A DNA stretch of 14,676 nt from CAZTAO01 sp964611645. GTDB lineage: Bacteria; Armatimonadota; UBA5829. Where the stretch lies: assembly GCA_964611645.1 (NCBI GenBank), contig CAZTAO010000083.1, forward strand, positions 1 through 14,676. The letters are read 5' to 3'. Under the pieces are notes generated by a model. It had not been told where the DNA came from. It ran no database searches and saw only the letters and a list, made by a program, of their open reading frames with translations. Positions 1 to 6,778 of this stretch are shown in pieces. Within the stretch, counting starts at the first letter, position 1. Every line of letters starts with the position of its first letter. The position numbers were made by a program, and so were the translations under genes.

Positions 1-273
1 GCCCCTCCAGCGTTTTCAGGCACTCGCCCGTCTCCAGGTCCCACACGCGAAGGGTATTGTCCTTACTTCCCGAGACCGCGCGGCGGCCGTCCGGGGTGAT
101 CGAAACCGCATAGACCCAGCCGTTATGCCCCTCCAGCGTCTTCAGGCACTCGCCCGTCTCCATGTCCCACACGCGAAGGGTATAATCCCCGCTTCCCGAC
201 ACCGCGCAGCGACCGTCGGGGGTCACCGAGACGGCATAGACGCTACTCGTGTGCCCCTCCAGGGTCTTCAGGC
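1..273 (-). repeat. 126-bp tandem repeats encoding WD40 blades
   Basis: Positions 1-126 and 127-252 are near-identical copies, and the unit boundary recurs at 253, where only the first ~20 bases match before the upstream linker. Each unit encodes 42 residues from CLKTLEGH to LRVWDxETGE. The two copies differ at scattered positions only, which suggests recent unit duplication or gene conversion. More copies probably continue beyond the left edge. Confidence 0.93.
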
Positions 274-2359
274 AAGCGGGACTGGGAGTGAAAGGTGGCC
301 GGTTCCGCAGCCGGATCCACTCCCGCGAAAGGCCTCTGCCATCATTCTCCATTTCGGCGACTCGTTCGCTGACTGGACCCGAGGCAGCGCTATTCCAAGC
401 CATCTGGAAAACAGGCTCCTCTCCATCCGAAAGCCGCCGGATATGAGTGCCCACGAAGTGGCCCCACTCCTTCACCCGTTCCAGTGATGTCCAATCGCCA
501 TTACGCTCGGAAACTGGAGTTGATGGCTTATATTCGACAGACCTTGGCGGGTCGGGAAGCGGTATATTGTCGGGATCGCTGCTGTGAGCGATGAGATTAT
601 CAACATATTTCCGAATGACCGCCTGTCGCTCCTCTTCTTTCCGGGCTTCAGTCTGGCCCTCCGGTAAAGATGCTTGTGCGCGGTTATAGTCAGTCACGAG
701 GTCATAAACAAGGCCAGCCTTGCTCTTCGCTTCCACGAAGTTGAGGTCGGTGAGCGCTGATACCATCTCATCCCAGCGCTCAATCTCGGTGAAATGTTGG
801 CACAGGTGTTCTAAGAAGTAGCCATCGTTTGGACCTGATGCCCAACCGTTGGGGCATACCTTCTGATATGCGTCAAGTAGGGTCTGGTGCAAGGTATTGG
901 GTTCGCCAGCCACACGGGTGGCGAAATCGTGCAGGAGGTCATGTAGCGAAATCCGGATTTCTTTTCTTCCGTCGGAGTCCAACTTTTCATCTCTCCGAAT
1001 GAGCGAGCGCTCGAAGAGGTTGATCAGCAGATCTTCAGTGTCCAGGTCGTCGAGGTTTCCGGTGTGGGCCCAAAGGGTGGCGACGGCGGCTTCGGGAACG
1101 GTACCGTCGGTGTCGAAAACCGCCAACTCGGCGAAGCGCCGCTGTTCTTCCTCCGGGAGCGCGTCGACGCTGGCCTGCATAGCTCGCCAGATGCTGCGGT
1201 GTTGCTCGTTGATGGACTCGCGGTCGGCGATCTTGTCGAGGTCGGCCCGGCGCAAGCGTTCGAGCACGGAATGGAAGTCTCCCCCGCGCTTCTTCGCCAT
1301 GCCGCCGCACAGGGCGATGGCGAGGGGCAAGCCGTCACATTCCTTGACCACTTCCCGCGCCTCGGCAGGCAGCGCGGCGCGTTCTACCTCCACGGCATCC
1401 GCGAGAAGTTGCAGGGCCTCGGATTCTGTGAAGAGCGAGACGGGGGCCAGTTCGCCGTGCAGGGCGTGGAGGATACCGGCATCGCGGGTGGTGACGAGCA
1501 TCCGGCACCGCGGGCCAAGCACGTCGAAGGGTTGAGCATCGGACGCCTGCCAGACATCGTCGAGAACCAGGAGAACGGCTTTCGCAGCGAGCAATTCACG
1601 GAGCACGCCCTGGCCCTGCGACAGCGATTCGAAGCTGTTGTCGCCTCCGAGTTCGCAAACTACGTCGCGCTGGCGGCTGAGAATGTCGTCGCGGGTGAGG
1701 TCTTGACCGCAGGAGACCCAGACGATGCCGTCCGGGTACGACTGGCGTACCTCGCGGTTGCGAGCAAGCGCGGCGGCAAGCACGGATTTTCCGATACCGC
1801 CCATGCCCTGCATCCCAACCTTCGCATCGGCGCTGGTGATGACCTGGGTCGTCTGAAGATCGATGAGCAGGGCTTCGCGTACCCGGCGCATCAGTTCCGG
1901 GCGGCCCAGGAAGTTCGGAGGCAAGTTCGGCACGGCAAACAACCCACCAAGCTTGGGGTTGGGCTGCCGCAGGCCCGTTATGAGCTTGTCAAGGGCGGAA
2001 GGGTAATTGGCGTCGTCCCGGAAGTCCTCGCAATGGAGCAGGCTCAGTTCGCCGGGAATATCTTCGTAGTCGCCAAGGCGGAGGATTGGGGTAACAACCA
2101 CGTGGTCATATTCGAGGCCGGACTGCCACTCCTCCCGCACGAAAGGTGAAACCGCAGCCTTCGGCCCTCCGACATACACAACCCGGTCCACCTCGACACG
2201 GATGGCATCTTTTATTTCCTGATGGAAGTTCAGACCTCGGGCCAGAAGCGACTTGCGGTCGAACCAGACAGTGAAGCCGGCGGCGGTAAGATCATCATAC
2301 AGCCGCTTCACGAAAGGCTCATCATCCCCACGGGCGTAGGAGAGGAATACCCTGTTCAT
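1..2359 (-). CDS. TIR-NB-ARC-WD40 STAND protein (C-terminus cut by window edge)
   Basis: Translating the complement gives 786 residues with no stop before the window edge. An N-terminal TIR domain (1-115) begins VFLSYARGDD and has a SPFVREEW segment at 71-78; one of its Glu residues is probably the NAD-hydrolysing Glu (inference). An NB-ARC ATPase (about 150-480) shows P-loop GMGGIGKS (185-192), Walker B VLLVLDDVW (262-270), TTRD (290-293), GLPLA (343-347) and an MHD-like LHDLLHDF (472-479). A helical linker (510-600) precedes WD40 repeats starting at residue 696, each 42 residues. The start is fixed by an in-frame TGA directly before the ATG; AGGA lies about 12 nt upstream. In this family the WD40 or TPR part senses a trigger, the NB-ARC part oligomerises with ATP, and the TIR part depletes NAD+. 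A role in antiphage defence is inferred from the domains and the neighbouring STAND and protease genes. The domain calls are firm, the function less so. Confidence 0.93.
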   Translation of the reverse strand, partial: MNRVFLSYARGDDEPFVKRLYDDLTAAGFTVWFDRKSLLARGLNFHQEIKDAIRVEVDRVVYVGGPKAAVSPFVREEWQSGLEYDHVVVTPILRLGDYEDIPGELSLLHCEDFRDDANYPSALDKLITGLRQPNPKLGGLFAVPNLPPNFLGRPELMRRVREALLIDLQTTQVITSADAKVGMQGMGGIGKSVLAAALARNREVRQSYPDGIVWVSCGQDLTRDDILSRQRDVVCELGGDNSFESLSQGQGVLRELLAAKAVLLVLDDVWQASDAQPFDVLGPRCRMLVTTRDAGILHALHGELAPVSLFTESEALQLLADAVEVERAALPAEAREVVKECDGLPLAIALCGGMAKKRGGDFHSVLERLRRADLDKIADRESINEQHRSIWRAMQASVDALPEEEQRRFAELAVFDTDGTVPEAAVATLWAHTGNLDDLDTEDLLINLFERSLIRRDEKLDSDGRKEIRISLHDLLHDFATRVAGEPNTLHQTLLDAYQKVCPNGWASGPNDGYFLEHLCQHFTEIERWDEMVSALTDLNFVEAKSKAGLVYDLVTDYNRAQASLPEGQTEARKEEERQAVIRKYVDNLIAHSSDPDNIPLPDPPRSVEYKPSTPVSERNGDWTSLERVKEWGHFVGTHIRRLSDGEEPVFQMAWNSAASGPVSERVAEMENDGRGLSREWIRLRNRPPFTPSPACLKTLEGHTSSVYAVSVTPDGRCAVSGSGDYTLRVWDMETGECLKTLEGHNGWVYAVSITPDGRRAVSGSKDNTLRVWDLETGECLKTLEG

Positions 2360-2362
2360 TCA

Positions 2363-2427
2363 CTTGCCATCCTGCATCTTGAAATTCCGTGACAGTAAAC
2401 CATGCTGCACTGAAGATGTTAGGCAAG
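2363..2427 (-). other. Interrupted inverted repeat in the leader of the TIR-STAND gene
   Basis: cttgcc (2363-2368) and catctt (2375-2380) can pair with ggcaag (2422-2427) and aagatg (2413-2418). The asymmetric internal loop and a terminal loop of about 32 nt make this weak. The downstream arm covers the likely Shine-Dalgarno region of the ATG at 2359, so it might modulate translation, but it could be chance. No clear terminator or promoter was seen in the rest of the 142-bp gap (2360-2501). Confidence 0.25.
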
Positions 2428-2501
2428 CACGTGCACTATTCCTGCGGGAAAGATGGGGGTTGGGTACTGTGAGCTATTGGTCAGCGTCTGCGCATCACCC
2501 T

Positions 2502-3149
2502 TCACCGGACCCGGTCATACAACTCATCCACCTCGCCCCGCGCCACTGCTTCCTGCACGGCGGGAATGCCGTCGGTGTATTGGGAGAGTTTCTTTGCGCC
2601 TACGAGGCGAAGCAGCAGGGTCGGCAGGCTGAAGTGGGACTCGATCTTTGCGTTGGGGAACCTGGTCCGGTGCAGGCTCTCCTGGATGTAGTGCGCGTGG
2701 CTTTCGAGGAGGGTCATCACCCCTTGCAGTTCTCTGATCTTCTCAAACGCTTGCGGCAGGCCGCCCGGCTGCATGGCAAGGTCGAATACCTCCCGGACTC
2801 CCTTGTCCACGCGCTCGAAGAGTTCGGGGTGGTTTATGTGCTGCGCCCTGTGGACGAGTTCGTGGGCGATCACCACCCGAAGCCCATCGAGGTTGCTGTC
2901 GTCAACGTTCTCCCGGACGACCAGCATTTCCTGTGTACTCCACTCGTATGCAGCCAGAACGCTGCCCTCTACTATGTACTCAATGAGCCGTTCCATCAGC
3001 CCCCAACTGCCTTCCTCAGGGACCACTACTCCCGCGCCTCGAATCCGGCCCAGCAGTATTTCCTCATAGCCCCGGTCTCTAGGCAACACGCGGCTCCGAA
3101 TGCCTGGGCGGTCGAGCTTCCACCTAGTTGCTTCCTCTAGAGACTCCAA
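2502..3149 (-). CDS. Compact zincin metallopeptidase, DUF2342/Zincin_2-like
   Basis: The 215-residue product carries the zinc protease motif IAHELVHRAQH (94-104; H96, E97, H100). A second motif, MTLLESHAHYIQ (145-156), probably supplies the third zinc ligand (E149 or H151). The C-terminal KKLSQYTDGIPAVQEAV (186-202) matches the K-L-x-Q-Y-x-x-G pattern I know from the end of DUF2342/Zincin_2 proteins. Those are usually roughly twice as long, so this looks like a minimal catalytic version without the usual N-terminal part. There is no signal peptide or membrane segment, so it should be cytoplasmic. The start is probably TTG at 3149: the frame is closed by a TGA at 3186-3188 and has no ATG until residue 52; GTG at residue 21 is an alternative. 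It overlaps the upstream STAND gene by 26 nt in a different frame, implying translational coupling. Substrate unknown; it may be the effector or a partner of the STAND ATPase (inference). Confidence 0.85.
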   Translation of the reverse strand: MESLEEATRWKLDRPGIRSRVLPRDRGYEEILLGRIRGAGVVVPEEGSWGLMERLIEYIVEGSVLAAYEWSTQEMLVVRENVDDSNLDGLRVVIAHELVHRAQHINHPELFERVDKGVREVFDLAMQPGGLPQAFEKIRELQGVMTLLESHAHYIQESLHRTRFPNAKIESHFSLPTLLLRLVGAKKLSQYTDGIPAVQEAVARGEVDELYDRVR

Positions 3150-5277
3150 CTTCTCTGACCATGGCCTCCAGAAAAGCGAAGCAGGTCAAGCAATGAGCCC
3201 AGGTATCCCATGACGATGCCTTCGATGCGTGATAGAGCACCTCAGTGAACGGGCGCGCTTGCTCGCACTGCCAGCTTTCATCTCCATTTGGGTCGGCTTG
3301 ATGGCAGAAGAAGTCGGCCAGCAGGGCATGTATGCGTTGTCGGTCGTCGTCACGAACCAGGTTGCGCCGTTCAACTGCAAGCCGGGTTTGGGCACGGGAG
3401 AAATCCCATTGGCCCAGCGCTCCGCGTTGGAGCAGATCCGCGCGGAAACAGCGAACCAGGCCCGCAAAGCGGAGTGGGTCCCACTCAAATGGTCCCGGCT
3501 CTGAAGTCTGTAGTTCAGAGTCAGAAGGGTTTGACGAAGCAAGGAGTTCAGCAGCCTTGGGAAGAAGCATCTGGAGTTCGCTTTCGCGGCAGCCGGTGCG
3601 ACTGAGAGCGATGAGATCGGCGAACGCACGCGTCCAGGTCTTGCCCCAGATTGTTTCGGTCCTTTGCAGCATCAATCCGTACAAGCCCTCGATATCGGCA
3701 GGCAGTTGTCGCGCGGTGTCCATCAGCAAGCAGCGGAGTCTCTCTTCGCTGCTGCCTTGATACTCGCGCTCGGCCCGCTTGAAATCATCCTGGTCGAGCA
3801 GGTTCAATTCTTGCAGAGCCAGTTCCAGCCAGAGCGGGCTGCCAGACGCCGGTGCGCCGTCGGGTTGTCGTTTCGACACCAGTTCATTGAGTACCTGCGG
3901 ATGCAGTTGTCGGTGATACCGAGCGCAGACTTTCGTCGCAATCTGCTCCACCTCGGACCGGTGCAGCGGTGGCAGCAGTCGCGCCTGAACTCCCGACCGT
4001 GCTGCCAACTCCTCCGATGCTGCGTCGGGGATGACTGTGCAGATAAGGCGTGCGTTGGGCGGAAAGACATTCGGCAGCCACGTTAGGTACTTGTCGCAGG
4101 CGCTCAGTTCGAGATTCCCCAACATGTCTAGCAACGCTACGACGCGCCGTTGTTGCACAGCTTGTTCCAGCAGCCGGGCAAACGCCGCCTGCTTCTCCTC
4201 GGTCTTTGCCTTCTCTGCGACTGGCATTGGTACGCTGGCCTCCGCCGCTAGTTCGCTAATCCACCGGAACAGCAGACTGTCCGCCGAGACCGAGCGGGGA
4301 GTAATGCCGGCCGAGTGCGACAGGAGAAGGACATCCTCGCACGCCAACAGCTGGTGTAGTTTGCAGAACACCGCGCTCTTGCCCGCGCCTGTCGTGCCGA
4401 CTAGGCTCACGGCCCACGGCTGTCCGTCGCGATCCGTCGCCAGCGCGAACGCCATCAGGTCGCGCACCAACTCGTCGCGCCCGACGAAATCTCGGCTGCC
4501 GCGTTCGACAAACTCCTCCAACGCCGCCCGTTCCTGGTCTTGCCAAGTGACAGTCGCCTGCTGGTCCAACGGCGGAATCTCGATCGCGAGGTCGCGCCAC
4601 AAATCTTCGAGCACCATCCGGCCGAACGCTTCCAGCCCGGTGACTGCTTTGTTCTGCGCGTCCCACACAGCGGTGTACCTGTGCACCCGGTCCGGCATCT
4701 GCCGTTCGATCCGCGCCTTCAACGCCTGCAAGGCAGAGTAACGTGCCTGCGCTTGCGGGTCGTTGGTGTGAAGTTCGCTGAACTGCGCCGAAACGTCTAC
4801 GTCCATCTGGTCATAGGGCAACGGCTCGCGGAAGTAGAAGTGGCTGCCGCGAGGTTCAAGGGCACTGTCCAACGCACCGAACTCTATCTCTAGCGCTTGG
4901 ATACTCTTGTCCTCGAGCGTGGTTTGGAAACCAGCTTCCTGCGCCGCCGCCTGCATGCGCTCGGCGGGCGGCACCCAGCCGTAGCGGTCACCCAGTAACG
5001 CAACCATGAATGGTCGGCTGCGCTCGATCTCGTTAAGGCAGACCTTCAGCACAAGCAGCTCTTTGGCATGCGACTCGCCAACGGTGGCTGTCTCGACGCC
5101 CCAGCGCAGGTCAATCGGTTCCAGATGGCAATGCCGCTGCCGGAGCCGCTCCTGGAGTTCGGGGAAGACTCGATCGCGCAAGTAGTCGCGTTCCGCATGC
5201 ATGTCTCGGAACGTGCTCGTCAGATACACCGGCCGGGTGCGCCACTGGGTTACGCCCGTTGTTTGCGTTTCATACAT
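3124..5277 (-). CDS. DUF4062 plus NACHT-like STAND ATPase, without sensor repeats
   Basis: The 717-residue protein begins with a DUF4062-type domain (about 15-140): VYLTSTFRDMHAERDYL (17-33), LRWGV (57-61), LGDRYGWVPP (95-104). A NACHT/AAA-like ATPase follows: FVGRDEL box (264-270), Walker A GTTGAGKS (294-301), and a Walker B-like strand VVALLDMLGNLE (379-390) with Asp384 but without the acidic pair often seen after it. Helical winged-helix and linker regions run to the end, finishing with LYHASKASSW and CFAFLEA. In relatives that linker leads into TPR or WD40 repeats; here the TAG stop comes 12 codons after FLEA, so no sensor domain is encoded. The ATG has AAGG about 8-10 nt upstream. It is followed by the overlapping zincin gene, then a TIR-STAND gene. 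Probably an oligomerising signalling ATPase in defence or stress response; the trigger is unknown. Confidence 0.9.
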   Translation of the reverse strand: MYETQTTGVTQWRTRPVYLTSTFRDMHAERDYLRDRVFPELQERLRQRHCHLEPIDLRWGVETATVGESHAKELLVLKVCLNEIERSRPFMVALLGDRYGWVPPAERMQAAAQEAGFQTTLEDKSIQALEIEFGALDSALEPRGSHFYFREPLPYDQMDVDVSAQFSELHTNDPQAQARYSALQALKARIERQMPDRVHRYTAVWDAQNKAVTGLEAFGRMVLEDLWRDLAIEIPPLDQQATVTWQDQERAALEEFVERGSRDFVGRDELVRDLMAFALATDRDGQPWAVSLVGTTGAGKSAVFCKLHQLLACEDVLLLSHSAGITPRSVSADSLLFRWISELAAEASVPMPVAEKAKTEEKQAAFARLLEQAVQQRRVVALLDMLGNLELSACDKYLTWLPNVFPPNARLICTVIPDAASEELAARSGVQARLLPPLHRSEVEQIATKVCARYHRQLHPQVLNELVSKRQPDGAPASGSPLWLELALQELNLLDQDDFKRAEREYQGSSEERLRCLLMDTARQLPADIEGLYGLMLQRTETIWGKTWTRAFADLIALSRTGCRESELQMLLPKAAELLASSNPSDSELQTSEPGPFEWDPLRFAGLVRCFRADLLQRGALGQWDFSRAQTRLAVERRNLVRDDDRQRIHALLADFFCHQADPNGDESWQCEQARPFTEVLYHASKASSWDTWAHCLTCFAFLEAMVREVGVSRGSN

Positions 5278-6194
5278 GGGTTACCTTCAGCAATTCGTCA
5301 TGCCAATGTCCAGGGCGATCTCATCGCGGCAGACACCGGGACTGCAGGTGGAATGCACGTAAGGGGATGACCAAGGGCGGTGGCACCTGGTAGTCTCGTC
5401 AGTGTTTGAGCCCTGCCAGTCATCGCGCGGCCCAATGCCAGTTTCGTCGAGCCAAATGTTGTAACCGATGTCCCTGGGTCAGCTTTTGTCACACCGGCGA
5501 GTTCTTCGTTGTCATCGCAGCGAAAGCTGAGATAAATACTGACGGGAGCGACTGGTACTTTAGGCGATACACGGTCGCAATCCTCGCAGATACGGGCTCG
5601 GCGCTTCTCGCTGAACACGACATTCTCCGAACTACTCTCAGGACTACGGATAACAGTTGTCACTCAGTAAACCACCGTTGTGTCAATCATTTCTATTGAG
5701 CAGGCGTTTCCCAGCGAAGACTCAGAAAGTGCGGCTCTGACTCCTGCGCTCGATACATAGTATTAGCCCCAGCGACGCGGCACAGGTGTAACACTCTATT
5801 CGGCAACCGGAACACAGTATCCTGCCACTGGATCACTGACGTTATACATCCTGTAGCGCCATACGTTTTGCCACGCACATCTACACCGGCACGTCCGACC
5901 TACTGCTGATGAAGCGGGCGCTCGATCATGCCGATATATCCACTAGCGAAATCTACACTCACATCTCCGATGACCAGCTGGAGGATGCGCTGGAGAGACT
6001 CTGACACTCCTGAATCTCTGGGAAGATGAACACTCACGCTCTTCTCCCCTCCCATCGTTTCCCGCACCCATTGTTCCGAGCGGCAGGAGTGGCGAACTGC
6101 GAGTGCCGATAACACGCAGTACTTGAAATCGCCACTTTCCCGCCGCCGGAATCCACGCGTGGAATCCCGCGAACCAGCCATCGCCTGTCCGGTG
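5278..6194. other. 917-bp region without an intact gene
   Basis: Between the STAND gene and the terminase-like gene no intact reading frame resembles a known protein. Open frames at 5298-5663 (minus) and 5406-5699 (plus) have low-complexity-free but unrecognisable translations and no convincing ribosome-binding site. The right half holds the eroded recombinase at 5796-6004. The promoter of the STAND gene should lie here. A TTGACA on the minus strand (5686-5681) has no good partner -10 box at 16-18 bp, so I do not call it. Confidence 0.6.
5796..6004 (+). pseudogene. Eroded tyrosine recombinase (phage-type integrase), C-terminal end
   Basis: From 5870 to the TGA at 6002-6004 the plus strand reads ATHIYTGTSDLLLMKRALDH, then ADISTSEIYTHISDDQLEDA, then LERL. 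This is the classic end of XerC/XerD-type recombinases, with the catalytic His (ALDHADIST) and Tyr (EIYTH). One extra T at 5866-5869 breaks the frame: removing it restores RHTFATH, with the catalytic Arg at 5857-5859. Just upstream, LFGNRN (5796-5813) and HP (5847-5852) resemble the preceding integrase blocks but lie in another frame. The N-terminal and most of the catalytic domain are missing. It is the only gene trace on the plus strand and marks an old integration event beside the STAND cluster. The assignment of the C-terminal block is strong, that of the upstream part weak. Confidence 0.8.
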
Positions 6195-6710
6195 TTATCC
6201 GAACTCATTTTCGCGTTTTCCCGCTTTCGACCGTGACCGCTCCTGTTTCTCGTACTCAGCATACCGCTCCAGCAGGGACGAGGCCCACTCAGCCGGCGTG
6301 GTTTCTACGACCGGTGGCTCCCCACGGTCCAGGGCCATCTTCGTAGCTTTGAGGTCTTTGAGGTGGCCACGCAGCATCTGGTCAAGCTTGTGCGCTGCTT
6401 CCCAGTCTCCGCCCGACTGCGCGCGGCCCAGCCTCAGAAAGTATAGCGCCACCAATTCCACCTGGATGAAGTCCGCGCTTGCGTTGAACGAGAAATCCGA
6501 ACGCAGGGCCGCCACCAGGTCATCGAATGTCTGCCGCTCCTCATCGTTGAGGAATCTGTTCGACCAGGCGCCGTGGTGGAGGTTGTTCTTGTTTCCCTCG
6601 GGTGCTCCGTGGGGGCGCTGGGTCGCAGTCAGACGCCGGAACTGTTGGAGTTGGCGGATCTCGCGTTCGGCAACCGGTATTCTCAGATCAGATGTCTTTG
6701 TATAGCCCAT
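6195..6710 (-). CDS. Phage terminase small-subunit-like protein
   Basis: The 171-residue product has a basic, Gln/Arg-rich start and the motif GAPEGNKNNLHHGAWSNRFL (35-54), a variant of the GAPxGNxNAxKHGxYS signature found in small DNA-packaging or phage-associated proteins. The next segment (LNDEERQTFDDLVAALRSDF) and the remainder are strongly helical and charged, ending in a Lys/Arg-rich tail. A strong Shine-Dalgarno AAAGGAAG precedes the ATG by 7 nt. No large terminase or portal gene is present, so it could be an isolated phage relic or a domesticated DNA-binding protein. It lies 68 bp after the membrane protein gene and next to the recombinase relic, which fits a mobile-element remnant. 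The motif is clear; the family assignment is moderate. Confidence 0.6.
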   Translation of the reverse strand: MGYTKTSDLRIPVAEREIRQLQQFRRLTATQRPHGAPEGNKNNLHHGAWSNRFLNDEERQTFDDLVAALRSDFSFNASADFIQVELVALYFLRLGRAQSGGDWEAAHKLDQMLRGHLKDLKATKMALDRGEPPVVETTPAEWASSLLERYAEYEKQERSRSKAGKRENEFG

Positions 6711-6778
6711 TGTTTGCTTCCTTTGACATTACTAGTTGGACATAGGCAGAGAGTGCTTGTCGCGCGTGTTCACGGCAA

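Noticed and set aside
1064..2149. Long plus-strand open frame of 361 codons
   Set aside because: It is antisense to the NB-ARC region, whose P-loop, Walker B and GLPLA motifs lie on the minus strand; its own translation shows no motif and it is a GC-driven shadow.
2364..3140. Plus-strand open frame of 258 codons
   Set aside because: Antisense to the zincin gene with HELVH; no motif and no ribosome-binding site.
5658..5686. TTGACA as -35 box of a promoter for the STAND gene
   Set aside because: No acceptable -10 hexamer at 16-18 bp spacing.
5900..6262. Minus-strand open frame of 120 codons
   Set aside because: It is antisense to the recombinase relic and overlaps the terminase-like gene; translation is unrecognisable.
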